From positions 3,514,001 to 3,578,000 of the forward strand of contig NZ_CP082918.1 of NCBI RefSeq assembly GCF_019931755.1: a stretch of 64,000 bases of DNA, in the 5' to 3' direction. The stretch is from Sutcliffiella horikoshii. Its GTDB lineage: Bacteria; Bacillota; Bacilli; Bacillales; Bacillaceae_I. Position 1 is the first letter of the stretch; every line of letters starts with the position of its first letter. Positions 46,453 to 55,605 of this stretch are shown piece after piece. The notes beneath the pieces are model-generated. The model ran no database searches, was not told where the DNA came from, and worked only from the letters and a program-made list of their open reading frames with translations. A program made the position numbers and the translations under genes.

Positions 46453-47820
46453 TCAATTATCAGAAAATGAATGTGCTAACACATCACGAAGCAGTTCTGG
46501 CAGGTAAAACTTCTTTTCTTTTGCACGAATGATGCTTGGATACATTCTTCCAAAAGTAAACATATCAATGGTCCCAACTGTTACATCATCTTTTGACGAC
46601 AATCGTTTATCACCAATATAAATATCTGTCACTTGAACGCTTCCATCTTTTATCGCCTCTGTGTCGAACCTGACTCCGCTGAATGCCATGCGCCCCATTA
46701 CCTCACCACGGAACCCAAGACCTTTCACTCTCAAGTTTTCCATATCAGGGTGCAAAGCCTGCTGGACCACTTCCCTTAACTCCTCGCCAGTCAGGGTCAC
46801 CCTGCATGGATTAATAGGATGGGGACAAATACGGTGGAGCATTCCAAGTGTTACCTCTCCTGCATCAAGTCCATCAAGCAACACACCGGCATTGACCATT
46901 CCGATATCTGCCTGACACCATTCTCTTAATTTATCTGCAAGGAAATTAGGGAAAAAAGAAGGCGCGAACCACTCTACCGGTAACGTTTCTTTGATACTTC
47001 CTACTTTTTTATTCAAATGCTTCTCCGCTACTTGTTCCATGTCTTTTATCCGCTCTGTTAATTGCTGATCTGGTTTATAGAGTTCCAACTTATGAAGTTT
47101 TGCAGTAGATTGAGTGAGTGATTTTACCTCTTCATCATATACAAGATCTACTTGGCCGATATATTGTCCATACTTCCCCGCTCCACAAATTAATGTATTT
47201 CCGATCCTTCTTCCTTCAGGCAAAACATGGTGGGTATGTCCGCCAAGGATAACGTCTATATCCGGAAACCTCCTTGCCATCTCCTCATCATCAGAAATGC
47301 CCAGATGGGAAAGGACCACAATAACGTCTGCCTCTTCTTTTAAAACAGGCAGGTATTTTTCCAAAATAATATAAGGATCTTCTATTTTCCAGCCGAGAAG
47401 AGCATAAAAATGCTGATAGAAAACAGTCACTCCGATAAATGCAACTTTAACATTTCCCATATTTTTCACATCATAAGGTTTTACCCAATCCGGATAATCG
47501 CCATTCTCTTCGAAAAGATTGGCAGCTAAAACGGGAAATTCCGCCTCTTTATAGAGCTGAGATAACCCCTGATAGTCCAATGTTATTCCTTCATTATTTC
47601 CGAAAGTGGCATAATCATAGCGCAGCATATTTAGTAGGCTAGTGTTTGCCTTTCCGCCCGTAGCTTCGGTAATAGGATGAAAACGGTCCATATTATCACC
47701 AATGTCAACTAGGGCCGATGGCAGTGTCGAAGCCTGATCCTTTAAAAAAGTCGCAAGTTTGGGATAGGCATCAAAGTGACTATGAATATCGTTTGTATGT
47801 AAAATTCTAATTTGTTGCAC
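46453..47820 (-). CDS. yunD: 5'-nucleotidase-like metallophosphoesterase YunD
   Basis: A 455-residue two-domain enzyme. The N-terminal calcineurin-like domain shows all metal motifs: ILHTNDIHSHFDAY, LVDIGDNMDRF, ATFGNNEG, VVLSHLG and ILGGHTHHVLPEG. The C-terminal 5'-nucleotidase domain includes the substrate-binding region around DIGMVNAGVLLDG. It lacks a signal peptide, unlike the secreted 5'-nucleotidases, so it should be cytoplasmic. It follows yunF by 14 bases. It is the orthologue of B. subtilis yunD. Confidence 0.92.
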   Translation of the reverse strand: MQQIRILHTNDIHSHFDAYPKLATFLKDQASTLPSALVDIGDNMDRFHPITEATGGKANTSLLNMLRYDYATFGNNEGITLDYQGLSQLYKEAEFPVLAANLFEENGDYPDWVKPYDVKNMGNVKVAFIGVTVFYQHFYALLGWKIEDPYIILEKYLPVLKEEADVIVVLSHLGISDDEEMARRFPDIDVILGGHTHHVLPEGRRIGNTLICGAGKYGQYIGQVDLVYDEEVKSLTQSTAKLHKLELYKPDQQLTERIKDMEQVAEKHLNKKVGSIKETLPVEWFAPSFFPNFLADKLREWCQADIGMVNAGVLLDGLDAGEVTLGMLHRICPHPINPCRVTLTGEELREVVQQALHPDMENLRVKGLGFRGEVMGRMAFSGVRFDTEAIKDGSVQVTDIYIGDKRLSSKDDVTVGTIDMFTFGRMYPSIIRAKEKKFYLPELLRDVLAHSFSDN

Positions 47821-47834
47821 ACTGTCTCTCTCCT

Positions 47835-48683
47835 CTAAAATAAATCTAGTTGCCTTGGGGCCAATCCCGTATATTCGACACCCAACAGGTCAATCATCTT
47901 CTTGGCATTTCCAGCTGCATGGCCGCCAGAATTATTGTTAAATAACATATACATGTTACGAGTTAAAGGCGTTAATTTTTCTAGGTTTTCCTTCCACTCT
48001 AATAACTCCTCATGGTTATAGTCATACAGATACCGGACCTCTCTCCAGTCCTTCCCTGATGCAGGCTTTGTCCAACCATAGGTGTTCCGACCGTGAAGCC
48101 GCACTAAAGTATTGTCAGGATCGGTTGGGTGCAGGATGGTAGGAATGGATCCCGTTCCCGCTTGCGGTTCATCACAGATGCTGTGGATCCACCCTTGCTC
48201 TTCCATAAAGGTGAGAGTTCTGTCATGATAGGCAGACTGGAACCATGTCTGGTTTCGGAACTCGAGGGCTACTTTTATGTCCCCCATCTGCTCCTTGCAC
48301 CATCTCAAATAATCCACATTCTCTTTCTTGCATTCAAACCATGGTGGAAACTGAAAAAGAACCATTGCCATTTTACCAGCCTTTTCGTAAGGCTCAATAG
48401 ATTGCTTAAAAGCAGTGAACATCAATTCTTTAGAGTCAAAAGGAATTTCACCACGCTGATGACCTGTCATTCCTTGATATGCCTTTACGATGAACTGAAA
48501 ATTTTCGGGTGTATCCGTTACCCATTTTTCCACGTTCTGTTTCGGTTGGATGGCATAAAAGGACGCATCCACCTCTACTGTAGGAAAGTGCGCACCATAT
48601 TCCAACAGCTTGTCTCTAGGTGCAATACCTGCAGTATATAACGAATCATGATCTCCCCAGCCTGTCACACCAACATAAATCAT
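47835..48683 (-). CDS. yunF: YunF, DUF72 family TIM-barrel-like protein
   Basis: A 282-residue DUF72 protein: YVGVTGWGDHDSLY at the start, VEVDASFYAIQP, FIVKAYQGMTGH, VALEFRNQTWF and YMLFNNNSGGHAAGNA near the end. The fold is a TIM-like barrel with unknown catalytic role. The ATG at 48683 follows AGGTGA; the GTG at 48692 lies inside that site. The 282-residue length agrees with B. subtilis YunF. It heads the yunF-yunD-yunC group. Confidence 0.92.
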   Translation of the reverse strand: MIYVGVTGWGDHDSLYTAGIAPRDKLLEYGAHFPTVEVDASFYAIQPKQNVEKWVTDTPENFQFIVKAYQGMTGHQRGEIPFDSKELMFTAFKQSIEPYEKAGKMAMVLFQFPPWFECKKENVDYLRWCKEQMGDIKVALEFRNQTWFQSAYHDRTLTFMEEQGWIHSICDEPQAGTGSIPTILHPTDPDNTLVRLHGRNTYGWTKPASGKDWREVRYLYDYNHEELLEWKENLEKLTPLTRNMYMLFNNNSGGHAAGNAKKMIDLLGVEYTGLAPRQLDLF

Positions 48684-48800
48684 CCGCTTCACCTCATTTT
48701 TTACATTTTATCATAACTGGAGGTAATTTCTCATGTTTATAGTGCAGAATATGGGAGTAATTGGTATGATTAATGTATCATTGATACTTTCGGAGGCGCT

Positions 48801-49454
48801 ATGAAAAACAAGATTGTTGTTTTTGACTTACTTTTCTATTTGGCTTTACCTTATCTGATCTGGAAATTTGGACAGGAACCGCTTGGAGACTACTATGCGA
48901 TATTGCTTTCCACTGCGCCGGGCTTTGTCTACACAATCGTTCGTTTCGCTGTTGAGAGGCAGTTTAATGTGACAGGGATGTTTATTATGGTTTCTTTGTT
49001 TGTGAGCACGCTCGTTGATATCCTCTCAGGTGATGCCTTTACCATGCTTCAAAACTCGGTATATGTGTCTGCAGGATTTGGCCTATTGATTCTCGGCACC
49101 ATCCTTATTAAAAAACCTTTAGCACTTTATTTTGGAGCTGATATTGCCTATTTACAGGGTCATAAGCGAGAAGAAAGCTTAAAGCTTTATCGACACAAAA
49201 CCATTCTGCCTACCTTTTATTTTATTACTGCTGTATTTGCACTAAGAGGTCTTGTGGGTGCAGGATTAAAGTATTATCTTATCGGTGTTTATGGGGTGGA
49301 CGGGTATGATAGAATACTATTCTTTATGAAGGTAAATGGCTGGATATTTGGTGCATTAATTGCTGCAGGATTCATATATTCGAGTTTGAAAATAAATGAT
49401 TATTTGGAAAAAACGAAAGTCGTGGATACCAACAATAACGATTTAGTAGAGTAA
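48801..49454 (+). CDS. VC0807-like six-helix membrane protein
   Basis: A 217-residue membrane protein with about six helices (residues about 8-25, 33-48, 57-75, 85-103, 135-160 and 175-198) and a charged C-terminal tail. The segment IVRFAVERQFNVTG fits the VC0807 family, which is of unknown function. The start lies behind CGGAGGCG. It is a single gene, divergent from yunF and convergent with the ger operon. Confidence 0.75.
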   Translation: MKNKIVVFDLLFYLALPYLIWKFGQEPLGDYYAILLSTAPGFVYTIVRFAVERQFNVTGMFIMVSLFVSTLVDILSGDAFTMLQNSVYVSAGFGLLILGTILIKKPLALYFGADIAYLQGHKREESLKLYRHKTILPTFYFITAVFALRGLVGAGLKYYLIGVYGVDGYDRILFFMKVNGWIFGALIAAGFIYSSLKINDYLEKTKVVDTNNNDLVE

Positions 49455-49471
49455 ATTACTCCCTATGGGAA

Positions 49472-49516
49472 AAATAAATGCCTGCAAGGGAAGTATGGAT
49501 TTGCAGGCATTTATAT
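49472..49516. terminator. bidirectional terminator before gerC
   Basis: The stem AAATGCCTGCAA / TTGCAGGCATTT lies between convergent genes. Confidence 0.82.
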
Positions 49517-49521
49517 ATATC

Positions 49522-50601
49522 TTAGGAACCCTCGTCGGCTGGCATTCTTAAATTCCCTTCGTTTTGGATATTAATTTTGATATCTTGTGTAAATACGAGC
49601 TTTGGATAATATTTTGAACGCCAGTTTTTTAATTTCTCTCTAGATAACTCTTTTCGAAAATACTGTCCAATTCCGAGGATATCAGCTTCACTTAATTGAA
49701 TTTTTGAAAACATCTTATCGTACCTTTCCAGAAGCAATGCTGTCAACGCCTTTCTTATTTCCTCTCTCGAAGCATCTTCCTTAGTTTCTAAAACCATCAC
49801 ATTCAACCGTAATTCGGAATGAAAGTATGGCCTTCCATTTACTATCTTACTATCGTGATTCATTCTGTTTCCTAAAATCATGACACTTCCTTCATTCATC
49901 ACTTCAATTTTTCCTTGATTGCTTTCATCATTAAAGGCATTGTAAAGCAACGTTTCGTCGGAGTCTATCATATCAACCATTTTCCCGTTTTTGATGACTG
50001 CCCCTCCGACAAATTCACATAGAGATTCTTCCCCTTTGCTTATCATGGCAATGGAAACGTCTTTCGTATAGGAATGAATGCTATGATAGACATGCCATAC
50101 CCTTGTAATCGGAATTTGCGGATTCCAGCCTGCGTTTTTTTCAAAGAAATCCAACAACACCGTTTCTTCAGAATGCTCCTGGTTTTCCAGTGCGGTAAAT
50201 AAATCCTCTATATCATTCTGGCTAATGACCATTAACGCTTTGGAAGGAACATCCCTTGACCTCATGAAACCAGATATTAAATCCTTCATTCCTTCCTCAG
50301 CCAAACTTCTGTCGACAATGATGACTTTGGCATGTAAAAGATCTACGTTGCTCTCCAAATTTGCGCTCATCTTATCAATAATTTGGTTAATCGTGCTACC
50401 CGTCTCTCTCACGATAGTTGTTCGTACTTGTCCCCTTGCTGCCTGAGGTACTTGCAAGAATAGCTTATATTCTTCTTGGTTCTTAGTAATCCCAAGAACC
50501 ACTGGCATCGTTCTATGATTAATATCTTTATTATCCCAACATCCTGCTAGGATTAGAACAAACACAAACATTATACAAAGTCCAAGCTTTTTAAGCACCA
50601 T
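49522..50601 (-). CDS. germinant receptor lipoprotein subunit, Ger(x)C family
   Basis: A 359-residue lipoprotein: signal peptide then LILAGCWDNKDIN, the lipobox and the CWD motif typical of GerC-type proteins. Conserved parts include AMISKGEE and the C-terminal domain ending FTQDIKINIQNEG. It is the C subunit of a spore germinant receptor in the inner spore membrane. Its ATG overlaps the end of the B-subunit gene by 11 bases. Confidence 0.93.
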   Translation of the reverse strand: MVLKKLGLCIMFVFVLILAGCWDNKDINHRTMPVVLGITKNQEEYKLFLQVPQAARGQVRTTIVRETGSTINQIIDKMSANLESNVDLLHAKVIIVDRSLAEEGMKDLISGFMRSRDVPSKALMVISQNDIEDLFTALENQEHSEETVLLDFFEKNAGWNPQIPITRVWHVYHSIHSYTKDVSIAMISKGEESLCEFVGGAVIKNGKMVDMIDSDETLLYNAFNDESNQGKIEVMNEGSVMILGNRMNHDSKIVNGRPYFHSELRLNVMVLETKEDASREEIRKALTALLLERYDKMFSKIQLSEADILGIGQYFRKELSREKLKNWRSKYYPKLVFTQDIKINIQNEGNLRMPADEGS

Positions 50602-51667
50602 GCTTCTTTCCTCCCTTTGAGAGCATCCCCATGCACAATAATGATAATGGTACGGTAATCAGGACGTAAAATCGAAAAAAGGTATTCCAGCTAAAGAGTT
50701 CTTCTACATCACTCCAGTTAGGAATCAAGAGACAAATTAGAAAGATGCTCAAAGTAAAAACAAGAGCCAAATAAGATGGTTTTACAATGGGAATAAACGA
50801 GTGGGCGATTCTTACTGCCTTCCACATTACTAATGAAAGGAACAGCATGATGAAGGTTATTAAACTCAATAAGAAAAATATAGTGACCCGATCAAACATC
50901 AGCCATGTGATGTTGATTGCATCCAATGTCATCACAAAAGGAAAGAAAAAAGTAGATGCAGTAGCCTGACCATAAGTAAGGATTGGGACATAGACTGAAA
51001 GAAAGAAACATGGAACAACCAAAGCAATTCCCAAAAAAACATTCTTTTTCTTGTAAGAAAAATATGGTTGTACAAAACCAAGAAACAAAAACCCTCCACC
51101 TATAGCAAAAAAGCTATTCAAGAAATCCTGTTTCTTCAAGAAGGAAAAGTCAGAATTCCAAACAGGGTAGAGGTAGTTCCAATCCACATTTTGAAAAGAA
51201 AAAACCATGACAAAGATAATGAGCGGCAAAAAAAGATAGGCAATCACTACCCCAGTCCTAAAGATGGCTTCTACCCCCTTGATGGCCATATAACAAGTGA
51301 TAACCAATAATAAAAGCATAATGGCCCAGAGCGGAGTATTCGATAAAAACACTATGGTGATGATTTCTGAATATGCACGGACGGAAATAATCATCGCCAT
51401 CATAAAATACGCAAAAATCGGAAGAAGGAAGAGTACTTTTAATAACTGTCCTCCTTGTGTATAAATTTCAATGATATCCTTACCAGGAAAAAAGGCCAAA
51501 CCTTTCAAATACAAATAGACAATACAAATATGAAGCAGCACGCCTATCAAAACAGGTATCCAGTGGGACTCATCAGAGCTACCGATAATATTGGCTGGGT
51601 AAAGAAAGAAAATGAGACCAAGATGAGTCAACAAATATATGAAAACTACCTGCCAGCTTTTATCCAC
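50591..51667 (-). CDS. germinant receptor permease subunit, GerAB/ArcD family
   Basis: A 358-residue protein with ten hydrophobic helices, of the GerB spore germination permease family (amino acid/polyamine/organocation-like fold). The segment LFFLYPANIIGSSDESHW near the start is typical. It binds the germinant in characterised receptors. The ATG overlaps the end of the A-subunit gene by eight bases. Confidence 0.92.
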   Translation of the reverse strand: MDKSWQVVFIYLLTHLGLIFFLYPANIIGSSDESHWIPVLIGVLLHICIVYLYLKGLAFFPGKDIIEIYTQGGQLLKVLFLLPIFAYFMMAMIISVRAYSEIITIVFLSNTPLWAIMLLLLVITCYMAIKGVEAIFRTGVVIAYLFLPLIIFVMVFSFQNVDWNYLYPVWNSDFSFLKKQDFLNSFFAIGGGFLFLGFVQPYFSYKKKNVFLGIALVVPCFFLSVYVPILTYGQATASTFFFPFVMTLDAINITWLMFDRVTIFFLLSLITFIMLFLSLVMWKAVRIAHSFIPIVKPSYLALVFTLSIFLICLLIPNWSDVEELFSWNTFFRFYVLITVPLSLLCMGMLSKGGKKHGA

Positions 51668-52994
51668 TATTTATATCACCCTTTGAAAAATCCATATTTA
51701 AATACGGGACGCCAAGCGTATTTATACTGGCAAAATATCCACAAATCAAAAACACTCCTGCCATGATGCCTAGAACACCGAATATAGACGCTAAAATCAA
51801 AATGGTATACTTCAACATCCGAATGGTGATCAAATTCTGGTAGCCAATGACGGTTGCGTTGGCAATGGTTGTTGCCGCCAACACTATAATGAGAAGATTG
51901 CTGACCAATTTAGCCTCAACAGCTGCTTGGCCAAGGATAATCCCCCCTACCATGGTAATGGTTGGTCCGATACTTTGGGGCAACCGGATACTTGCTTCTA
52001 CAATTAACTCCAAAATCACCAGCATCAGGATGATTTCCACTAAAGCAGGATATGGAACACCATTTCGGCTTTGTGCAATCGATAAGGCCAATTCAATCCG
52101 TAAGACCTCCGGGTTGACAGCAACCAGCGCAACATATAATCCAGGAGCAATTAACGCAATCATCACTCCGATTAATCTTAATACTCGAATGGAAACGGTA
52201 ATTGGCATAGGAAAGTTTTTATCATTTTCTAAAATAAAAATATCCCAAAAAGTGCTCGGCAGTATATAAGCAAACGGAAAACCATCGATAAAAACAACCA
52301 CTTTCCCTTTCACCAAACAACTAGCAGCTTGTTGGGGTATTTCTGTAGCATGAATTCTACCCACTGCACTCCATGGGGATAGTTTCAGTACTTTCATTAA
52401 GTCCTGTATCGATTGTAATTCTATCTCTGAGCCGTTCTCTAACAGTTCTATTGTTTTTTGTAAAAGCTTTTTATTTACACTTTTGGCATCGTAGCTGATT
52501 GATACATTTTTCTTCTGTCTTTTCCCTATCAAAAAATCTTTCACTCGCAGCTGATCAGATACCAATCTTTTTCTGAGTATCCCAATATTCACTAACCTTT
52601 CTTCATTGAAAGAGTTTAATGGACCTTGCAATACACTGCCATTCGTAGGCTGTTCCACCGGTCTGCTTAATGACACTCTTATCGGTTCTAAACTTACCAC
52701 GAAATTTTCACAATCTTCGAAGACTAGTATCAATTCACCTTCTAAGACAGCAGTGATTATTTCATGTTCCTTGCTTATTTTCTTTCCATTACTGATTAAG
52801 TAGTCTAGCACTCCTTTATGCATGAGGGTCGCTGTCGTCACATGTTTTTCAATTAGTTCCAATGATTTGGCTAAATCAACTAGACTCCGTACACCAATAA
52901 TCTCAAACTTGGTCTGATTGAATTCCTCTTCTATTACAAAAAAATCATCACTATCACTTAATTTATCCTTTAAGGAGCCTAATAGAGAGCTCAT
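51660..52994 (-). CDS. germinant receptor A subunit, GerA family
   Basis: A 444-residue GerA protein. The soluble N-terminal region (about residues 1-240) is followed by membrane helices; conserved stretches are VKGKVVVFIDGFPFAYILPS, AVNPEVLRIELALSIAQSR, ASIRLPQSIGPTITMVGG and GQAAVEAKLVSN. It is a little shorter than B. subtilis GerAA because the C-terminal tail after the last helix is short. The start ATG at 52994 follows GAAAGGAAG. It is the first gene of the gerABC operon; -10-like CATTCTA for SigG lies near 53090, but no matching -35 was found. Confidence 0.92.
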   Translation of the reverse strand: MSSLLGSLKDKLSDSDDFFVIEEEFNQTKFEIIGVRSLVDLAKSLELIEKHVTTATLMHKGVLDYLISNGKKISKEHEIITAVLEGELILVFEDCENFVVSLEPIRVSLSRPVEQPTNGSVLQGPLNSFNEERLVNIGILRKRLVSDQLRVKDFLIGKRQKKNVSISYDAKSVNKKLLQKTIELLENGSEIELQSIQDLMKVLKLSPWSAVGRIHATEIPQQAASCLVKGKVVVFIDGFPFAYILPSTFWDIFILENDKNFPMPITVSIRVLRLIGVMIALIAPGLYVALVAVNPEVLRIELALSIAQSRNGVPYPALVEIILMLVILELIVEASIRLPQSIGPTITMVGGIILGQAAVEAKLVSNLLIIVLAATTIANATVIGYQNLITIRMLKYTILILASIFGVLGIMAGVFLICGYFASINTLGVPYLNMDFSKGDINSG

Positions 52995-53140
52995 ATCATG
53001 CTTCCTTTCACCATTTTTAGGATATTCCACTACTTCCTATTAGTGTTTCCTTGAAGGAATTATATATGTAGACTCTCAATTTATTGGTACGGGTAGAATG
53101 AATAAATGCCCAACCAAAGTTCTCATACCCTAAAATTTTA

Positions 53141-53169
53141 TTGTTTATCAATAAATTTTATGTTATATT
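53141..53169 (+). promoter_or_regulatory. probable promoter of yoaS-yozG-yoaT remnant operon
   Basis: TTGTTT (53141-53146) and TATATT (53164-53169) are 17 bases apart, 38 bases before the broken yoaS start. Confidence 0.55.
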
Positions 53170-53206
53170 CAATAAAAACATCGTAAGTGAGGTGCTCTTG
53201 TGCTCC

Positions 53207-53325
53207 ATGAAACAGGATTTTCAAGCTAGCAGTTTTACTTATCTGGATCCCGCTCCTTGCTTTATATATCTTCTGGCTACCGTAATGCCATTAATACAAA
53301 ATCAAAAAATGTTTTAAAGGTCTGA
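53207..53325 (+). pseudogene. yoaS: yoaS (DUF2975) remnant, internally deleted and frameshifted
   Basis: The ATG at 53207 is out of frame with a typical DUF2975 first helix, which is read from 53211 as RIFKLAVLLIWIPLLALYIF and ends at TAA 53283-53285. In another frame 53287-53325 encodes AINTKSKNVLKV and a stop, matching the usual DUF2975 C-terminus (of the type AIDIKSENDLTV). The middle three helices, some 110 codons, are missing. The ten bases after the stop lead to the yozG-like start, as in intact yoaS-yozG pairs. Confidence 0.78.
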
Positions 53326-53334
53326 GGGGAGCAC

Positions 53335-53532
53335 ATGAAGATTTTTATTAATGTGGATGTAATGTTGGCAAAACCAAAAATGAGTGTAACAGTAGAGAGG
53401 GTAGGGATAACGATGGCAAAACTATCAATTTTGAAAAATGGTAAAGCAAAGGCTATCTGCATGGCGTTGGATTGTCGGCCTGGAGATATTATCGAATATC
53501 AAAATGATGAGGAGGAAACCCAAAATGGCTAG
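53335..53532 (+). CDS. yozG: YozG-like Cro/CI HTH regulator with internal deletions
   Basis: A 65-residue protein resembling YozG regulators, VGITMAKLSILKNGKAKAI then CMALDCRPGDIIEY. Compared with the family as I know it, two codons are gone after MSVT (ELSERVG is reduced to VERVG). About eight codons are also gone after GKAKAI (the RFSTLEAI helix is absent). Both losses keep the frame. The missing parts form helix 2's start and helix 4 of the HTH fold, so DNA binding is probably lost. The stop overlaps the yoaT start by eight bases. Confidence 0.65.
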   Translation: MKIFINVDVMLAKPKMSVTVERVGITMAKLSILKNGKAKAICMALDCRPGDIIEYQNDEEETQNG

Positions 53533-54376
53533 GAGCATGGATCTTAGCTCAGAGATAAAAAAGAGAGAATGGTACATAGTTGGCGCAATCAAGCAACTCG
53601 TTCGATTCGGCTGGCAACAGGCTCTCTCCTGCGTGTTTCCTGTCGTTATTTTTGCATCCCTAGCCATAACTCAAGTGATTCCTCTCCCCTTCTTACCTCG
53701 TTATGATTGGCTTCTGGTTATCTGCATTCTGATGCAATGGTGGATGTTACGGTTTGGACTTGAAACCCGCGATGAATTAAAAGTTATTACCTTGTTCCAC
53801 CTTATCGGGCTGGCACTTGAGATCTTTAAGGTGCACATGGGATCTTGGGCCTATCCAGAGGAAGGCTATTCCAAAATTTTTGGAGTGCCATTATACAGCG
53901 GATTTATGTATGCAAGTGTCGCGAGTTATCTTTGTCAGGCTTGGAGAAGGTTGAATGTCGAGCTCATTGACTGGCCACCTTTTTGGGCTGTGGTATCACT
54001 TGCAGCAGCCATTTATTTGAACTTTTTCTCTCATCATTATTGGATCGATATTCGTTGGTGGTTATCTGCTTTAGTCATTATTCTGTTTTGGAAGTCTTGG
54101 GTCCGTTATGAAGTTGGTGAAAAGAGTTACCGTATGCCTATCGCCCTTTCCTTTGTCCTAATCGGATTTTTTATTTGGATCGCGGAAAACATCGCAACAT
54201 TTTTCGGCGCATGGGAATATCCAAATCAAACAGAGGCATGGAGCCTTGTACATTTGGGAAAGGTGAGTTCCTGGCTATTGCTCGTGATTGTCAGCTTTCT
54301 TATTGTGGCGACATTGAAGCGGGTGAAGGGGAAAGGTTCTAGTAGCTTAAATGATAAAATTGCTTTCCATAAATAA
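53525..54376 (+). CDS. yoaT: DUF817 membrane protein YoaT
   Basis: A 283-residue DUF817 protein with about eight hydrophobic segments; the family pattern FKVHMGSWAYPE, GVPLYSGFMYASVASYL and YLNFFSHHYWIDIRWW is intact, as is the end FFGAWEYPNQ. The ATG at 53525 follows GAGGAGGAAACC. Function is unknown. It is the third gene of the yoaS-yozG-yoaT arrangement seen in B. subtilis; here it is the only undamaged member. Confidence 0.88.
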   Translation: MARSMDLSSEIKKREWYIVGAIKQLVRFGWQQALSCVFPVVIFASLAITQVIPLPFLPRYDWLLVICILMQWWMLRFGLETRDELKVITLFHLIGLALEIFKVHMGSWAYPEEGYSKIFGVPLYSGFMYASVASYLCQAWRRLNVELIDWPPFWAVVSLAAAIYLNFFSHHYWIDIRWWLSALVIILFWKSWVRYEVGEKSYRMPIALSFVLIGFFIWIAENIATFFGAWEYPNQTEAWSLVHLGKVSSWLLLVIVSFLIVATLKRVKGKGSSSLNDKIAFHK

Positions 54377-54411
54377 AAACCTTGGCATGCAAGCACGCCA
54401 AGGTTTTTTTA
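54375..54411 (+). terminator. terminator of yoaT
   Basis: The stem AAAACCTTGGC / GCCAAGGTTTTTTT is present. Confidence 0.88.
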
Positions 54412-54559
54412 TAACTAAATGTTACCCAATAGAACCTTCCATCTCGACTATATTAAAACGAATATAATTTCAAGAAGTGCATAATATCAAGGTTTTCTTT
54501 GTTTTACGCAACATGAAAATTTAGTGTTTTTATAATTTTAAAGAATTAACGGTATCAAA

Positions 54560-54600
54560 AGTGGTATCACGAAACCGTGGTACCACTTATTATTTTTATT
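54560..54600 (+). other. hairpin in left prophage flank
   Basis: AGTGGTATCAC and GTGGTACCACT pair (one G-T) over a six-base loop, followed by TATTATTTTTATT. It could terminate the minus-strand block or be a protein-binding site; the rest of 54412-54649 shows nothing. Confidence 0.5.
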
Positions 54601-54649
54601 CATTACCTCAAATCAATATGCCGTCTACATTTTGTACACACGAAATAAC

Positions 54650-55207
54650 TTAGCTTACATACTCCAAGATATCCGCGATCACATTCTTTCTCCTGCCTTT
54701 CATGTACTCCAACAGGAAATCAAGGTAAACAATCTCGATTAACTTTTCCACCGTAAGCTCATGTTTAGGAAAGAAATATGATAAGTCTTCCAGTAGCACC
54801 TCTGCCCTCAGAGCATCTTCCTTATCTATTCTTGTGGAAACAAGGGTCGTGCTTCTAGTTGGTATAATCGGTTGATCCTTAACTAATGGCAACTCCTGTG
54901 TACGGACAGTAACTCGGTTGTAAATCGCCCCCACATTTGAATCGTTCTTCCGTACTTCATCCAGGAAGTCCAGGAATATATGTTCAACCAAATCACGTTG
55001 TGGAAAGACCTTTTCTGAATCGCACAACTGGTCAATGTCATCACATAGCACCTGGGCCCGCAAATACATATCATTTGGTACACGGATCTCAAACTTGTAT
55101 CTCTTCTCACTCAATGAGTTGATCATGATTTGAAAGATGTTTCTTTCTTCAAGCGCAGCCTTTTCCTTTTCAATCAGATTATACTTGCTGTATATAAACG
55201 CTCCCAA
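54650..55207 (-). CDS. prophage-region protein with two RHH-like segments
   Basis: A 185-residue protein I do not recognise. Two similar blocks are visible: KFEIRVPNDMYLRAQVLCDD with DLVEHIFLDFLDEVR, and LVSTRIDKEDALRAEVLLED with VEKLIEIVYLDFLLEYM. Each looks like the strand plus two helices of a ribbon-helix-helix fold, so it may be a tandem RHH DNA-binding protein. The TTG start follows AGGAGGGG. It is the last of three or four minus-strand genes of the same character. Confidence 0.65.
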   Translation of the reverse strand: MGAFIYSKYNLIEKEKAALEERNIFQIMINSLSEKRYKFEIRVPNDMYLRAQVLCDDIDQLCDSEKVFPQRDLVEHIFLDFLDEVRKNDSNVGAIYNRVTVRTQELPLVKDQPIIPTRSTTLVSTRIDKEDALRAEVLLEDLSYFFPKHELTVEKLIEIVYLDFLLEYMKGRRKNVIADILEYVS

Positions 55208-55218
55208 AACATCCCCTC

Positions 55219-55605
55219 CTATAATTGCAGTTCATTCATCAGAATCCTGTGTGCTGCCTGTTTGACGCTACGAAGACCCCATTCTACCTTCAATTCGATT
55301 AACTTCTCATAGACGTTCCTGTGCACTCTGGTAGACACATAGATTCCTGTTTCAATATATTTCTTATCTTTTGCATGCCTGATGAAATCTCTTTCTACAG
55401 ACAGTTTATAGACGTCTGCTAGAAACGAATGAAACTCTCCACTATGACCTTTTGAAAAACTTAATCTGGCAATCTCTAATTTTTGGCTAGACGTCACAGG
55501 GACTATTACCTGAAGCTTTTTGTCTGAACGTTGTTGACGTCTTTGAGGCTTCATATCTACTTTTACCGGCTTGAATTTCTCAAACATAGGGTTGAGCGTG
55601 CTCAT
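55219..55605 (-). CDS. prophage-region RHH-like protein
   Basis: A 128-residue basic protein of unknown family. IVPVTSSQKLEIARLSFSKG followed by EFHSFLADVYKLSVE and IYVSTRVHRNVYEKLIELKV followed by SVKQAAHRILMNEL look like two ribbon-helix-helix units. The ATG at 55605 follows GAGAGGGGAG; the longer frame covers the site. It lies 11 bases before the next gene of the block. Three GACGTC palindromes are inside it. Confidence 0.65.
   Translation of the reverse strand: MSTLNPMFEKFKPVKVDMKPQRRQQRSDKKLQVIVPVTSSQKLEIARLSFSKGHSGEFHSFLADVYKLSVERDFIRHAKDKKYIETGIYVSTRVHRNVYEKLIELKVEWGLRSVKQAAHRILMNELQL

Noticed and set aside
53030..53100. SigG promoter for gerABC
   Set aside because: CATTCTA resembles a SigG -10, but no acceptable -35 lies at the right distance.
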